DNA of 64,000 nt from Myxococcales bacterium (GTDB lineage Bacteria > Myxococcota > Myxococcia > Myxococcales > JAJYLH01), in NCBI GenBank assembly GCA_021787845.1, contig JAJYLH010000006.1, forward strand, positions 1 through 64,000, in the 5' to 3' direction. Below the pieces are notes generated by a model. It saw only the letters and a program-made list of their open reading frames with translations. It did not search any database and was not told where the DNA came from. Shown here in pieces: positions 18,826 through 27,062 of this stretch. The position numbers and the translations under genes are program-made. The first letter of the stretch is position 1, and each line of letters opens with the position of its first letter.

Positions 18826-20808
18826 ATGGACCTGTCCCGCTACCTCGGCCTCTTCCTCACCGATTCCCGCGAGCACCTGAGCGGCCTCGAGACGGACGCG
18901 GTCCGGCTGGAGACGGTGCCCGCCGGAGAACGCCCCGCGCTCGTCGACCAGGTCTTCCGCCACCTCCACTCGCTCAAGGGCGCCGCCGCGACGATGGGCT
19001 TCTCGCCGGTCGCCGACCTCGCCCACGCGGCGGAGGAGCTGGTGGGTCGGCGGCGCGAAAAAAAGGAGCCCTTCGCCGCCGGCGACGTCGACCTCTTGCT
19101 CTCGGCGGCGGACGCGCTGCGGGCGATGGTGGAGGACCTCGCCGCTGAGGCGCCGGCCGTCCCGCGGCCGGACCTCGTGCAGGAGCTCGCCCGAGCGGCG
19201 GCGGCGAAGGGTTCGGTTCAACCCCCGGAACCGCTCTCGCCGACCTCGACCGCCGCCGTGCTCCGAGCGCCTGGCGCGGGGGCCGGGCCAGCCGAGGGAC
19301 CGGATGCCGAGGGGAAGCCCCCGAGGGACCCGGCAGCGCTCACGCCCACCTGTTCGGACCCGCACACCACCTTCACCGTCAAGATCTCGCCCCGGTCGGC
19401 CACCCCGGCGGCCCGGGCATTCCTGGCGCTCAGGCACCTCGAGCGGGATTGCGAGGTGCTGGCGACGATTCCCGCGGTCGAGCATCTCAAGGCCGGGCGG
19501 CTGCCGGGCGGCCGGCTGGTGGTGGTCGTCCGCGGGCGCTGCGATCTCGAGGCGCTCTCTCGCGCAGTCTCGCGGGTGCCGGAAGTGGACGGCCTCGAGC
19601 CGGGCGGCGGGCCCTTGCCGCCCGACGAGACCGCTGCCGAGCGGCCCGTGGCGGTGGCGGCGGGCGACCCGGCGGTGCGGGTTTCGGTCGAGCTGCTCGA
19701 TCAGCTCCTCGAGCTCGCGGGAGAGCTGGTGCTGCAATCGAGCCGGCTGAAGGAGGCCGTCCGGGCGCTCGCGGAATCCCGGCGCGGCACGTTGGACGGC
19801 GAGGTGGACCGGCTGCGCCTGCTCGTCAAGCGGCTCGACGCCAGCATCCTCACCGCGCGGCAGACGCCGGCTGAGCACCTCGCCGAACGGTTCCCGAGAG
19901 CGGTGCGGGACCTCTCGCGGCGGCTGGGCAAGCCGCTGGCCTTCGTCGCCGAGGGCGCCGAGACGACGCTCGACCGGGGGCTCGCCGACGCGCTCGTGGA
20001 GCCGCTCTTGCACGTCGTGCGTAACGCGGCCGACCACGGCATCGAGCCGCCAGAGGAGCGGGTCGAAAAGGGCAAGCCGGCGGCAGGGTGCCTCGGTCTG
20101 TCGGTGAAGCGCGAGCGCGACCGGGTGCTGGTGGAGCTTTCCGACGATGGCCGGGGGTTCGACCTCGAGCGGCTCAAGGCCCGGGCGGTCGAGCGAGGCG
20201 TCGTCTCGGCGGCGGACGCGGCGGCGATGGACGACGAGACCGCCCTCGAGCTCGCGTTTCTCCCGGGGGTCTCGACGACCGCCCGCGCGAGCGAGCTGTC
20301 CGGCCGCGGGGTCGGGATGGACGCGGTGCTCCGGGCGGTCGAGCAGCTCGGCGGCCGCGTCTCGCTGGAGAGCCGGACCGGTGTCGGCTCGAAGGTGCGC
20401 TTCTCCCTTCCGGCAACGGTGTCGGTGACCAACCTGCAGCTCGTCGGTCTCGGCTCGGAGATCCTCGGGCTTCCGCTGAGCCGGGTGCTCTACGCGACCC
20501 AGGCGCATGGCGGCGACGACGCCGGGGCCGAGGGCCTCCTCTTCCAGGGCGAACGGATTCCGAGCTACGCGTTGGGCAAGCTCCTCGGCCTCTGGGAATC
20601 CCGGACCGGCGGCGCCCGTCCCTACCTCGTCGTCGAGGGGGAGGGCCGCCGGGCAGCGCTGGGCGTGGACCGGTTGCTCGGCCAGGAGGAGGTCGTGCTG
20701 CGGCCGCTCGGGCCTCCCCTGGAGCGCATCTCGGGGCTCGCCGGCACCACGATTCTCGGGTCCGGCCGGCCGATTTTCGTGCTCGACGTACCCCGGCTCG
20801 TCGCGTAA
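18826..20808 (+). CDS. cheA: Chemotaxis histidine kinase CheA
   Basis: 660 residues. P1 phosphotransfer domain (1-110) with His48 in HLHSLKGAA; a Pro/Ala-rich linker (about 120-180); an unusual middle domain with FTVKISPRSATPAARAFLAL (about 185-260), which may take the P2 position; P3 dimerisation; P4 ATPase with VVRNAADHGIE (N box) and SGRGVGMDAV (G box); and the C-terminal CheW-like P5. It phosphorylates CheY. A run of seven A within a GC-rich gene (19058-19064) forms a slippery heptamer, listed separately. Confidence 0.94.
   Translation: MDLSRYLGLFLTDSREHLSGLETDAVRLETVPAGERPALVDQVFRHLHSLKGAAATMGFSPVADLAHAAEELVGRRREKKEPFAAGDVDLLLSAADALRAMVEDLAAEAPAVPRPDLVQELARAAAAKGSVQPPEPLSPTSTAAVLRAPGAGAGPAEGPDAEGKPPRDPAALTPTCSDPHTTFTVKISPRSATPAARAFLALRHLERDCEVLATIPAVEHLKAGRLPGGRLVVVVRGRCDLEALSRAVSRVPEVDGLEPGGGPLPPDETAAERPVAVAAGDPAVRVSVELLDQLLELAGELVLQSSRLKEAVRALAESRRGTLDGEVDRLRLLVKRLDASILTARQTPAEHLAERFPRAVRDLSRRLGKPLAFVAEGAETTLDRGLADALVEPLLHVVRNAADHGIEPPEERVEKGKPAAGCLGLSVKRERDRVLVELSDDGRGFDLERLKARAVERGVVSAADAAAMDDETALELAFLPGVSTTARASELSGRGVGMDAVLRAVEQLGGRVSLESRTGVGSKVRFSLPATVSVTNLQLVGLGSEILGLPLSRVLYATQAHGGDDAGAEGLLFQGERIPSYALGKLLGLWESRTGGARPYLVVEGEGRRAALGVDRLLGQEEVVLRPLGPPLERISGLAGTTILGSGRPIFVLDVPRLVA
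19059..19110 (+). other. Candidate -1 frameshift or slippage site inside cheA
   Basis: The heptamer A-AAA-AAG (19059-19065) is in the exact codon phase used in -1 frameshifting. After an 8-nt spacer comes a possible stem CGCCGCC (19074-19080) with GGCGGCG (19104-19110). Slipping would end at TGA 19146-19148 and give a product of about 107 residues containing the His48 helix but not the whole P1 domain. This may be fortuitous. Confidence 0.25.
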
Positions 20809-20841
20809 AGCATCGCGACCAGAAGCCGATGAGGGAGCTCG

Positions 20842-21405
20842 ATGGCTGAACAGGGACCGAGGGTTTCGCTCGCGGACTGGGTGGCGGCCGGGGAGCGTCA
20901 GGCCCGCAGCGCGCTGGAACGGTTGTTCGCGCCCGCCACGGTCGGTCCGAGCGAGCAGTCGTTCGAGTCGGAAGAGGCGCCGGCCCTCGCCGCCGCGTTC
21001 GAGCTCGAGGGGGCGCCGGAGGTCAAGGTCGCGTTCGTCTCGCCCGTCGAGAGCGCGCGGGCCTTGTGCGAGACGCTGCTCAAGCGGCCGGCCGCCGATT
21101 TCGATCCGCGCGCGCGCGAGGCGTTCACCGAGCTCGGCAACATCGTCGCCTCGGCGTTCTTGAACGGCATCGCAGCCGTGTCGGGCTCCCGGCTGGTGCC
21201 GACCGTGCCGGCGGCGCAGGAGCTGTCGGTCGCGGCGCTGCTCGAGTCCTTCGGGACCGAGGGCGAGCGCTCCGTCTCCCCCTTCGAGGTGCGGCTCGAG
21301 GCGGGACCCGCGCGCGGGCTGCTCGTCGCCGCCCTCGCTCCCCGGTCGATCGATCGCCTCCTGGAAGCGCTGTCGGAGAGCAGCGACTCGGAACCGGACG
21401 CGTGA
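20842..21405 (+). CDS. CheC-like CheY-P phosphatase
   Basis: 187 residues. The CheC/CheX/FliY active-site pattern E-xx-N-x(22)-P is present once: Glu97, Asn100 and Pro123 (TELGNIVASAFLNGI...TVP). The fold would be the CheC alpha/beta type. It should dephosphorylate CheY-P and terminate the signal. A good ribosome-binding site (GGGAG) precedes the ATG. It is the last recognisable chemosensory gene; the stop is 15 bp before larB. A CheX-type assignment is also possible. Confidence 0.8.
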   Translation: MAEQGPRVSLADWVAAGERQARSALERLFAPATVGPSEQSFESEEAPALAAAFELEGAPEVKVAFVSPVESARALCETLLKRPAADFDPRAREAFTELGNIVASAFLNGIAAVSGSRLVPTVPAAQELSVAALLESFGTEGERSVSPFEVRLEAGPARGLLVAALAPRSIDRLLEALSESSDSEPDA

Positions 21406-21420
21406 GCGGAGCGGAGGCGG

Positions 21421-22188
21421 ATGGAAACCGACCTGCTTGTCGAGCTGTTCGAGAAGGTGCGCGACGGCGCCTTGTGCCCCGAGGACGCGGCGCGCGAGGC
21501 GGCGGCGCTTTCGACCCGGCCGGTCGAGCATTTCGCCCGCCTCGACGCCGAGCGGCTCCGTCGGACCGGCATTCCGGAGGCGGTCTTCGCGGAGGGCAAG
21601 ACCGCCGCCGAGTGCGCCCGCCTCGCCCAGGAGCTGGACCGGCTCGGCCAGCCGGTGCTGGTGACGCGCCTGGAGGCGAGCAAGGCGAGTGCGGTCCTGG
21701 AGGCCGTGCCGGACGGGCGCTACCACGAGCGGGCGCGGCTCTTCGCCAAGGCCCGCGGGAAGGACCCGCGCTCCTTGCGGGGACCGGTGGCGGTGGTGTG
21801 CGCGGGCACGAGCGACCTGCCCTACGCGGAAGAAGCGGCCTTGACGGTGGAGACCTTGGGCCAGCCGGTGGAGCGGCTCTACGACGTCGGGGTGGCCGGC
21901 CTCCACAGGCTCCTCGAAAGCGCTCCCGCCCTGCGTCGCGCCGGAGTGTGCGTCGTGGCGGCCGGGATGGAGGGGGCCCTGCCGACCGTCGTCGGAGGGC
22001 TCGTCGACGTGCCGGTGGTCGCCGTCCCGACGCCGGTCGGCTACGGTGCGAGCCGGGGCGGCCTCGCGGCTCTCCTCGCGATGCTCAGCTCCTGCGCGCC
22101 GAACGTGACGGTCGTCAACATCGGAAACGGCTTCGGCGCGGGCGTGGTGGCGGCGCTGGCGAACCGGCTGGAGCGGAAGCAGGGCTAG
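21421..22188 (+). CDS. larB: Nickel pincer cofactor biosynthesis protein LarB
   Basis: 255 residues. The C-terminal AIR-carboxylase-like domain carries VAVVCAGTSDLPYAEEA, YDVGVAGLHR, VVAAGMEGALPTVVGG and PTPVGYGAS, characteristic of LarB (carboxylates and hydrolyses nicotinic acid adenine dinucleotide in the cofactor pathway). A perfect GGAGG ribosome-binding site lies 3 nt before the ATG. It is followed 3 nt later by larC. LarE, needed for sulfur insertion, and the client enzyme are not in the window. Confidence 0.93.
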   Translation: METDLLVELFEKVRDGALCPEDAAREAAALSTRPVEHFARLDAERLRRTGIPEAVFAEGKTAAECARLAQELDRLGQPVLVTRLEASKASAVLEAVPDGRYHERARLFAKARGKDPRSLRGPVAVVCAGTSDLPYAEEAALTVETLGQPVERLYDVGVAGLHRLLESAPALRRAGVCVVAAGMEGALPTVVGGLVDVPVVAVPTPVGYGASRGGLAALLAMLSSCAPNVTVVNIGNGFGAGVVAALANRLERKQG

Positions 22189-22191
22189 ACG

Positions 22192-23409
22192 ATGGGCCGA
22201 GACGTGCTCTTCATCGACCCGGCCGGCGGCATCGCCGGCGACATGTTCCTCGCCGCCTGCCTCGACCTCGGCGTCTCGCTCGACGACCTGAAGCGCGAGC
22301 TCTCGAAGCTCGGGCCTCTCGGGTTCGAGCTCCAAGTCCGCCGCGCGTTCGATTCCTCGATCGCCGGGCTCCACGTCGAGGTGAAGCTCGACCACGCCGA
22401 CGTTCACGAGCGAGCTTACCGGGACATCGTGCGACTCATCGACGAGAGCGGGCTGAGCGCCCAGGTCAAGGAATCCGCGAAGAGCGTCTTCCGGGTCATC
22501 GGCGAGGCCGAGGCGCACGTCCACCACAAGTCGCTGGAAGCGATTCACTTCCACGAGGTCGGCGCGATCGACTCTATCGTGGATATCTGCGGCGCTGCGG
22601 TTTGCCTGGAGCGCTTGGGCTGGCCGATAGCGCTCTCGCTACCCCCTCCGGCGGGCAGCGGCACCATCCAGACGGTGCACGGCCTGATGCCGGTGCCGGC
22701 GCCGGCGACGCTGGAGATCCTGCGCGGCCGGGGGTTGCGCCCTTCCGGTCCCGGCGAGAGGACCACCCCGACCGGGGCGGGCCTCCTCGCCGCGCTGACG
22801 GACGAGGTCGAGCGGATGCCGGAGCTGGTGGTCGAGCGCGTCGGCTACGGGGTCGGGACGAAGAGCTGGCCCGACGCGCCGAACATCGTCCGCCTGGTCT
22901 GCGGCCGGGCGGCGAAGGGGCACGGGACCGAAGCCGGTCTGCTCGTGCAGACGAACCTCGACGACGCGAGCGGACAATTGGTCGCACGGGCCATCGATGC
23001 GCTCCTGGAGGGCGGCGCCGCCGACGCCTGGGCGACGCCGGTGGTCGGGAAGAAGGGCCGGCCCGGGCTGGTCCTGAGCGCGTTGTGCGCCGAGCGCGAT
23101 CTCGAGCGCGTCCGCAAGGTGTTCGTGCGCGAGACCCCGACCCTGGGCGTTCGGGTCAGCCGCCACGAGCGGTGGCCGCTCGACCGCGAACAGCGCGAGG
23201 TCTGGACGCCCTGGGGAAGCGTTCTCGTCAAGCTCGGCCGGGAGGGCGACGAAGTCGTCAACATCGCTCCCGAGCACGACGACTGCCTCGCGCTCGCGCG
23301 CGCGCACGGGGTGCCGCTCAAGCGCGTCCTCCAAGCGGCGGTGGCGGCGGCGCAGGCGCTCTACGGCAACGCTTCTGTCCCCAAGGGGAACGACGCGACC
23401 GGCGAGTGA
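22192..23409 (+). CDS. larC: Nickel pincer cofactor biosynthesis protein LarC (nickel insertase)
   Basis: 405 residues, one continuous chain without the frameshift that splits larC into two parts in Lactobacillus. Family features: LFIDPAGGIAGDMFLAACLD at the N-terminus, VHHKSLEAIHFHEVGAIDSI with the His/Glu cluster, GRGLRPSGPG, then LVQTNLDDASGQ and a C-terminal domain. It is a CTP-dependent enzyme that loads nickel into the pincer nucleotide. Its 3' end overlaps the 3' end of the opposite-strand thpR gene by 49 bp. Confidence 0.94.
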   Translation: MGRDVLFIDPAGGIAGDMFLAACLDLGVSLDDLKRELSKLGPLGFELQVRRAFDSSIAGLHVEVKLDHADVHERAYRDIVRLIDESGLSAQVKESAKSVFRVIGEAEAHVHHKSLEAIHFHEVGAIDSIVDICGAAVCLERLGWPIALSLPPPAGSGTIQTVHGLMPVPAPATLEILRGRGLRPSGPGERTTPTGAGLLAALTDEVERMPELVVERVGYGVGTKSWPDAPNIVRLVCGRAAKGHGTEAGLLVQTNLDDASGQLVARAIDALLEGGAADAWATPVVGKKGRPGLVLSALCAERDLERVRKVFVRETPTLGVRVSRHERWPLDREQREVWTPWGSVLVKLGREGDEVVNIAPEHDDCLALARAHGVPLKRVLQAAVAAAQALYGNASVPKGNDATGE

Positions 23410-23945
23410 AGCGCGCCGTCCGGCAAGGTCTCGCTGCGAAACAGGACCACCCGCTGCACCGGGAAGCGGCCGAAGCGCGCGGCGGCATACGGCTCGAGCG
23501 CGCGGACGACGGCGCGTCCCGCCCGCCGGTCCTTCACCCGCGCGAGCGTCAGGTGCGCTCGATACGGCCGTTCTTCCGGCGCGAACCCGAGGTCGACCGC
23601 CGCCCGGTCGACCGCCGCCGCCAGCGCCCCAAGCTGCGCCGCCCCCTCGGCGACGCCCGCCCAGGCGACCCGCGGACCGCCCCGCGGGGGGAAGAAACCC
23701 GCGCCTTCGAGCGCGACCGCGAAGGGCGCGAAATCGCGCAAGCAGGGCGAAAGCGCTTGCGCCAGCCGCGACACCCGAGCCACCTCGGTCTCGCCCAAGA
23801 ACTTCAAGGTCAGATGGAGAGAGGCCGGCCGGACGAACGAAAGCGCTCGCGCCCGCGAGCCGAGCGCCGCCCGCATCTCGTCCGCGAGCTCCGCGAGCGC
23901 CCCCCGCGCCTCGGCCGACGGCTCGACCGCGATGAACGCGCGCAC
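23361..23945 (-). CDS. thpR: RNA 2',3'-cyclic phosphodiesterase (ThpR/LigT family)
   Basis: 194 residues, the normal length. The two HxTx motifs of the 2H phosphoesterase fold are present: LHLTLKFLG (about 45-53) and AHLTLARVK (about 131-139). The N-terminus MRAFIAVEPS is typical. It opens 2',3'-cyclic phosphates of RNA. It lies 16 bp downstream of dapF and is probably co-transcribed with it. Its last 49 bp overlap the end of larC on the other strand. Confidence 0.92.
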   Translation of the reverse strand: MRAFIAVEPSAEARGALAELADEMRAALGSRARALSFVRPASLHLTLKFLGETEVARVSRLAQALSPCLRDFAPFAVALEGAGFFPPRGGPRVAWAGVAEGAAQLGALAAAVDRAAVDLGFAPEERPYRAHLTLARVKDRRAGRAVVRALEPYAAARFGRFPVQRVVLFRSETLPDGALHSPVASFPLGTEALP

Positions 23946-23961
23946 CCCGGAACCCCTCCCG

Positions 23962-24795
23962 CTAGCCGGCGACGCCCTCGAACACCTTCGTCGCCGGACC
24001 GGTCATCCAGACCCGCGACGGGCCGGGAGCGACTTCGACCTCCAGCACCCCTCCCGGTAGGCGGATGGACAGCGGCTCTCCGGCAGGGGCGCGGCCGGTC
24101 AGGCAGGCCGCCACCGCCGCCGCGCAGGCCCCGGTGCCGCAGGCGAGGGTGAGGCCCGCGCCCCGCTCCCAGACCACGAGGTCGATCGAGGTCGGCCCCG
24201 ACCAGCGGGCGAAGCCGGCGTTCACCCGGTCGGGAAAGCGCGGGTGCCGCTCGATGCCGGGGCCCAGGCGCCGCGCGAGGTCCCAGAGCAACTGGTCCTC
24301 TTCGACGAACCAGACCGCGTGGGGGTTGCCCATCGAGACCGCGGTGATGGGAATCGTCCGCTCGCCCACGGTGAGCGGCACCTCGAGAGCGCTCTCGCCC
24401 TCGAAGTCGAACGGCACTTGCGGCGGCCGGAGAAGAGGCCGGCCCATGTCGACCCGGACGAGCTCTCCTCGCGCCTCGCAGGCGAGGACGCCGCGCCCGG
24501 TCTCCACCGGCCCGCCTTCCGGCCCCAGCCACCCCCGCTCGGTCGCAAGGCGCACGACGCACCTCAGGCCGTTGCCGCACATCTCGGGAACGCTCCCGTC
24601 GGGATTGCGCACGTGCATCGCGAGCGGGGCGCGCGCGCTGGGCAGGAGGGAGAGCACGCCGTCGGCGCCGACTCCGAAGTGGCGGTCGCACAACCTGGTC
24701 GCCTCGTCGGCCGGCAGCGGCGTTCCTGCCTGGCGCCGGTCGACGACGACGAAATCGTTTCCGAGCGCCTCCATCTTCACGAACGACAGCGGCAT
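23962..24795 (-). CDS. dapF: Diaminopimelate epimerase
   Basis: 277 residues. It interconverts LL- and meso-diaminopimelate for lysine and peptidoglycan synthesis. The two catalytic cysteines are visible: Cys73 in PEMCGNGLRC and Cys219 in ACGTGA. FVKMEALGNDFVVVD at the N-terminus is also diagnostic. The ATG at 24795 has AAGGA upstream; the longer frame adds only an Arg-rich leader. Confidence 0.96.
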   Translation of the reverse strand: MPLSFVKMEALGNDFVVVDRRQAGTPLPADEATRLCDRHFGVGADGVLSLLPSARAPLAMHVRNPDGSVPEMCGNGLRCVVRLATERGWLGPEGGPVETGRGVLACEARGELVRVDMGRPLLRPPQVPFDFEGESALEVPLTVGERTIPITAVSMGNPHAVWFVEEDQLLWDLARRLGPGIERHPRFPDRVNAGFARWSGPTSIDLVVWERGAGLTLACGTGACAAAVAACLTGRAPAGEPLSIRLPGGVLEVEVAPGPSRVWMTGPATKVFEGVAG

Positions 24796-25019
24796 CGACC
24801 GTCCTTGGGGGCCGCAAGAGAAGGCCGGCCCCGTTCCCGCGCCCCGAGAAGAGCGTTCGCGCGAGCGTTTTCGAACGCGAGCCCGACGCATCATCCACCG
24901 CGGCGCGAGCGCCCGGCAACCTCTCGGAGTTCGCCCGCGAAGAACAGAGCGAGGCCCGCGAACGGATTGCGCGCGCCGTCTGAAGTCGTCTACAGACGTT
25001 CCCCGAGAAGGAGGCGGCG

Positions 25020-25805
25020 ATGTCGCTCGCGTTGGGACCGCACCGGGTCGACGGGCTCTATACGGGACCGCTTCTGCTGGACGGCGGCGCTGCCTTTGGC
25101 CGAATTCCGCGGGAAGCCTGGTCGCGTCTCGCGGCGGTGGACTCGAACGGGACCGTCGCGTTCGCGCACCGGTCGCTCGTGGTGCGGACGGGCAAGCGGG
25201 TGATTCTGGTCGGAGCCGGCGGGGAGCCGGCGCGGTTCGACCAGGAGCTCGCGCGGCTCGGCCTCGGGGCGGGCGCGGTGACCGACGTGATACTCGCGCG
25301 CGTCACGCGCGACCACGCGGGCGCGCTCGTGCGCGGGGGCGAGCCGACGTTTCCCGCCGCGACCGTCCACCTGCAGCGCCGCCAGTGGGCCTGGGCGCAC
25401 CACCCCTCCGACCTGGACGAGACGCGGTATTCGCCGCCCCTCTTGGATGCGCTCGAGGCGAGCGGCCGCCTCCACCTGATCGAGGGCGAGACCGAGCTCT
25501 TCGCCGGGGTGAGCGTGATGTTGAGCGAGGGGCACACGGTCGGGCAGCAGCTCGTGCGGGTCGGCGACACCCGGTGGCTGACCTTCGCCGGCGCGCTGGT
25601 GCCGACGAGCGCGCATCTCAAGCCAGCCTGGGTGAGCGCGCTCGACCTCTATCCGCTCACCACCGTCGAAGAGAAGAAGATGCTGGTCGCGGAGACGCTC
25701 GAGGAGGACGGGATGCTCTTCTTCGAGCACGACCCGCGGGTCGCGGCAGGCCGGCTGCGTGAAGAGGAGGGCGGCATCGCTGCCGTCCCGGTGGAGCTCT
25801 CGTGA
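25020..25805 (+). CDS. Metallo-beta-lactamase-fold protein lacking the metal ligands (likely pseudo-enzyme)
   Basis: 261 residues. The overall order of motifs follows the MBL superfamily, but the zinc-binding residues have changed. HxHxDH reads ARVTRDH (93-99), the third motif reads GHTVGQ (171-176) and the conserved Gly-Asp reads FAGALVPTSAH (189-199), with Ala in place of Asp. Only three of the usual ligand positions seem kept (Asp98, His99, His172), so two-metal hydrolysis is unlikely. An excellent AAGGAGG site precedes the ATG. The stop overlaps the GTG of rlmI. A binding or structural role, or an altered single-metal site, is possible. Confidence 0.75.
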   Translation: MSLALGPHRVDGLYTGPLLLDGGAAFGRIPREAWSRLAAVDSNGTVAFAHRSLVVRTGKRVILVGAGGEPARFDQELARLGLGAGAVTDVILARVTRDHAGALVRGGEPTFPAATVHLQRRQWAWAHHPSDLDETRYSPPLLDALEASGRLHLIEGETELFAGVSVMLSEGHTVGQQLVRVGDTRWLTFAGALVPTSAHLKPAWVSALDLYPLTTVEEKKMLVAETLEEDGMLFFEHDPRVAAGRLREEEGGIAAVPVELS

Positions 25806-26968
25806 CGAGCGTGCCGAGCGTGACCTTGTCCCAGCGGGGGGTGGCGCGCCTCTCCAGCGGCCACCCGTGGATCTACCGGTCGGACGTGCGGGGGGCGGCG
25901 AGCGTCGCCGGCGGGAGCGAGGTCCGCCTCGTCGACGAGCGCGGGAAGTTTCTGGCGGTCGCGTTCTACTCGTCCAGCTCGCAGATCGCCCTGCGCGTTC
26001 TGACCCGCGACGATCGGCCGGCCGACGAGGTCGTCGCCGAGCGCTTGCGCCTCGCGGTCGAGCTGCGCGAGCGCCTCTTCCCCGGCGCGAGCGCGGTGCG
26101 CCTGGTCCACGCGGAGGGCGACCTCCTCCCCGGCCTGGTGGTGGACCGCTACGGCAAAGCGCTAGCGGTCCAGACCCTCATCCAGGCGACCGACGCGCGT
26201 CGCGAAACGCTGGTGCGCAAGCTCGTCGAGCTGACCGGCGCCACGGTGGTCGTCGAACGAAACGACGTCGCGGCGCGGCGGCACGAGGGGCTGCCGCTGC
26301 AAAAGGGCGTGCTGGTCGGCCAGCTCGACGGGCCGGTGCCCTACCGCGAAGGCGACCTCGACCTCTTTGCGAACCTGCTCGAAGGCCAGAAGACCGGAGC
26401 GTTCCTCGACCAGCGGGAGAACCGCCTTCTCGCCGGCGGGCTCGCGTTCGGGCGCGCGCTCGATTGTTTCTCGTACGCCGGCGGCTTCGCGCTGCAGCTC
26501 GCGCGCCATGCGGCGAGCGTCGTCGCGGTCGACTCGAGCGAGGCCGCGGTCGCCGAGCTCGCCGCGAACGCCGAGCAGAACGGGCTCCAGAACGTCGAGT
26601 CGGTCGTCGCCAACGCCTTCGACTACCTGCGCCAGGCCTGCGAGCGGGGCGAGAAGTTCGACCTCATCGTGCTCGACCCGCCGGCGTTCACCAAGTCGAA
26701 GGAGGCGCTCGACGGCGCGATCCGCGGGTACAAGGAGATCAACCTGCGCGCGATGCGGATGCTCCGTGCGGGAGGGCTCCTGGTCAGCTCGAGCTGCTCG
26801 TACCACGTGGACGAGGCGCGCTTCGCGGCGGTCCTGCTCGCCGCCGCCCGCGACGCCGGGCGCTCGATGCAGCTTCTCGAAAAGCGTGGCGCCGGGCGCG
26901 ACCACCCGGAGCTCATCGGCGCTCCCGAGACCCGGTACCTGAAGTGTTTCTTCTTGCGCGCGCTGTAG
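25802..26968 (+). CDS. rlmI: 23S rRNA (cytosine) methyltransferase, RlmI family
   Basis: 388 residues from a GTG overlapping the upstream stop. N-terminal PUA domain (LSSGHPWIYRSDV), an EEHEE-like region, then a Rossmann SAM-binding domain: FLDQRENR, ALDCFSYAGGFALQLA, VVAVDSSEAAV, the DPPAF motif and SSCSYHV with the catalytic Cys. This arrangement fits RlmI (m5C1962 of 23S rRNA). The family is large, so the exact target is inferred. Confidence 0.88.
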   Translation: MTSVPSVTLSQRGVARLSSGHPWIYRSDVRGAASVAGGSEVRLVDERGKFLAVAFYSSSSQIALRVLTRDDRPADEVVAERLRLAVELRERLFPGASAVRLVHAEGDLLPGLVVDRYGKALAVQTLIQATDARRETLVRKLVELTGATVVVERNDVAARRHEGLPLQKGVLVGQLDGPVPYREGDLDLFANLLEGQKTGAFLDQRENRLLAGGLAFGRALDCFSYAGGFALQLARHAASVVAVDSSEAAVAELAANAEQNGLQNVESVVANAFDYLRQACERGEKFDLIVLDPPAFTKSKEALDGAIRGYKEINLRAMRMLRAGGLLVSSSCSYHVDEARFAAVLLAAARDAGRSMQLLEKRGAGRDHPELIGAPETRYLKCFFLRAL

Positions 26969-26990
26969 CGAATCGCGTTCGTCGAAGGAA

Positions 26991-27016
26991 CCGGAGAGCT
27001 CGACGGCTCTTTTCGG
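26991..27016 (+). terminator. Putative intrinsic terminator after rlmI
   Basis: AGAGC and GCTCT arms around TCGACG, flanked by CCG/CGG and with TTTT at 27010-27013, 22 bp after the rlmI stop. It lies between the convergent rlmI and epmA genes. The U-tract is short and partly inside the outer pairing. Confidence 0.45.
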
Positions 27017-27062
27017 CTGCGTCCAGGCGGCGACAAGCCACCGGCGGCGGTCTTGCTGACCG

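Noticed and set aside
18799-22554. 1251-residue open frame on the minus strand
   Set aside because: Antisense shadow of cheA, the CheC-like gene and larB; Arg/His/Pro-rich with no domain. The plus-strand genes have clear families.
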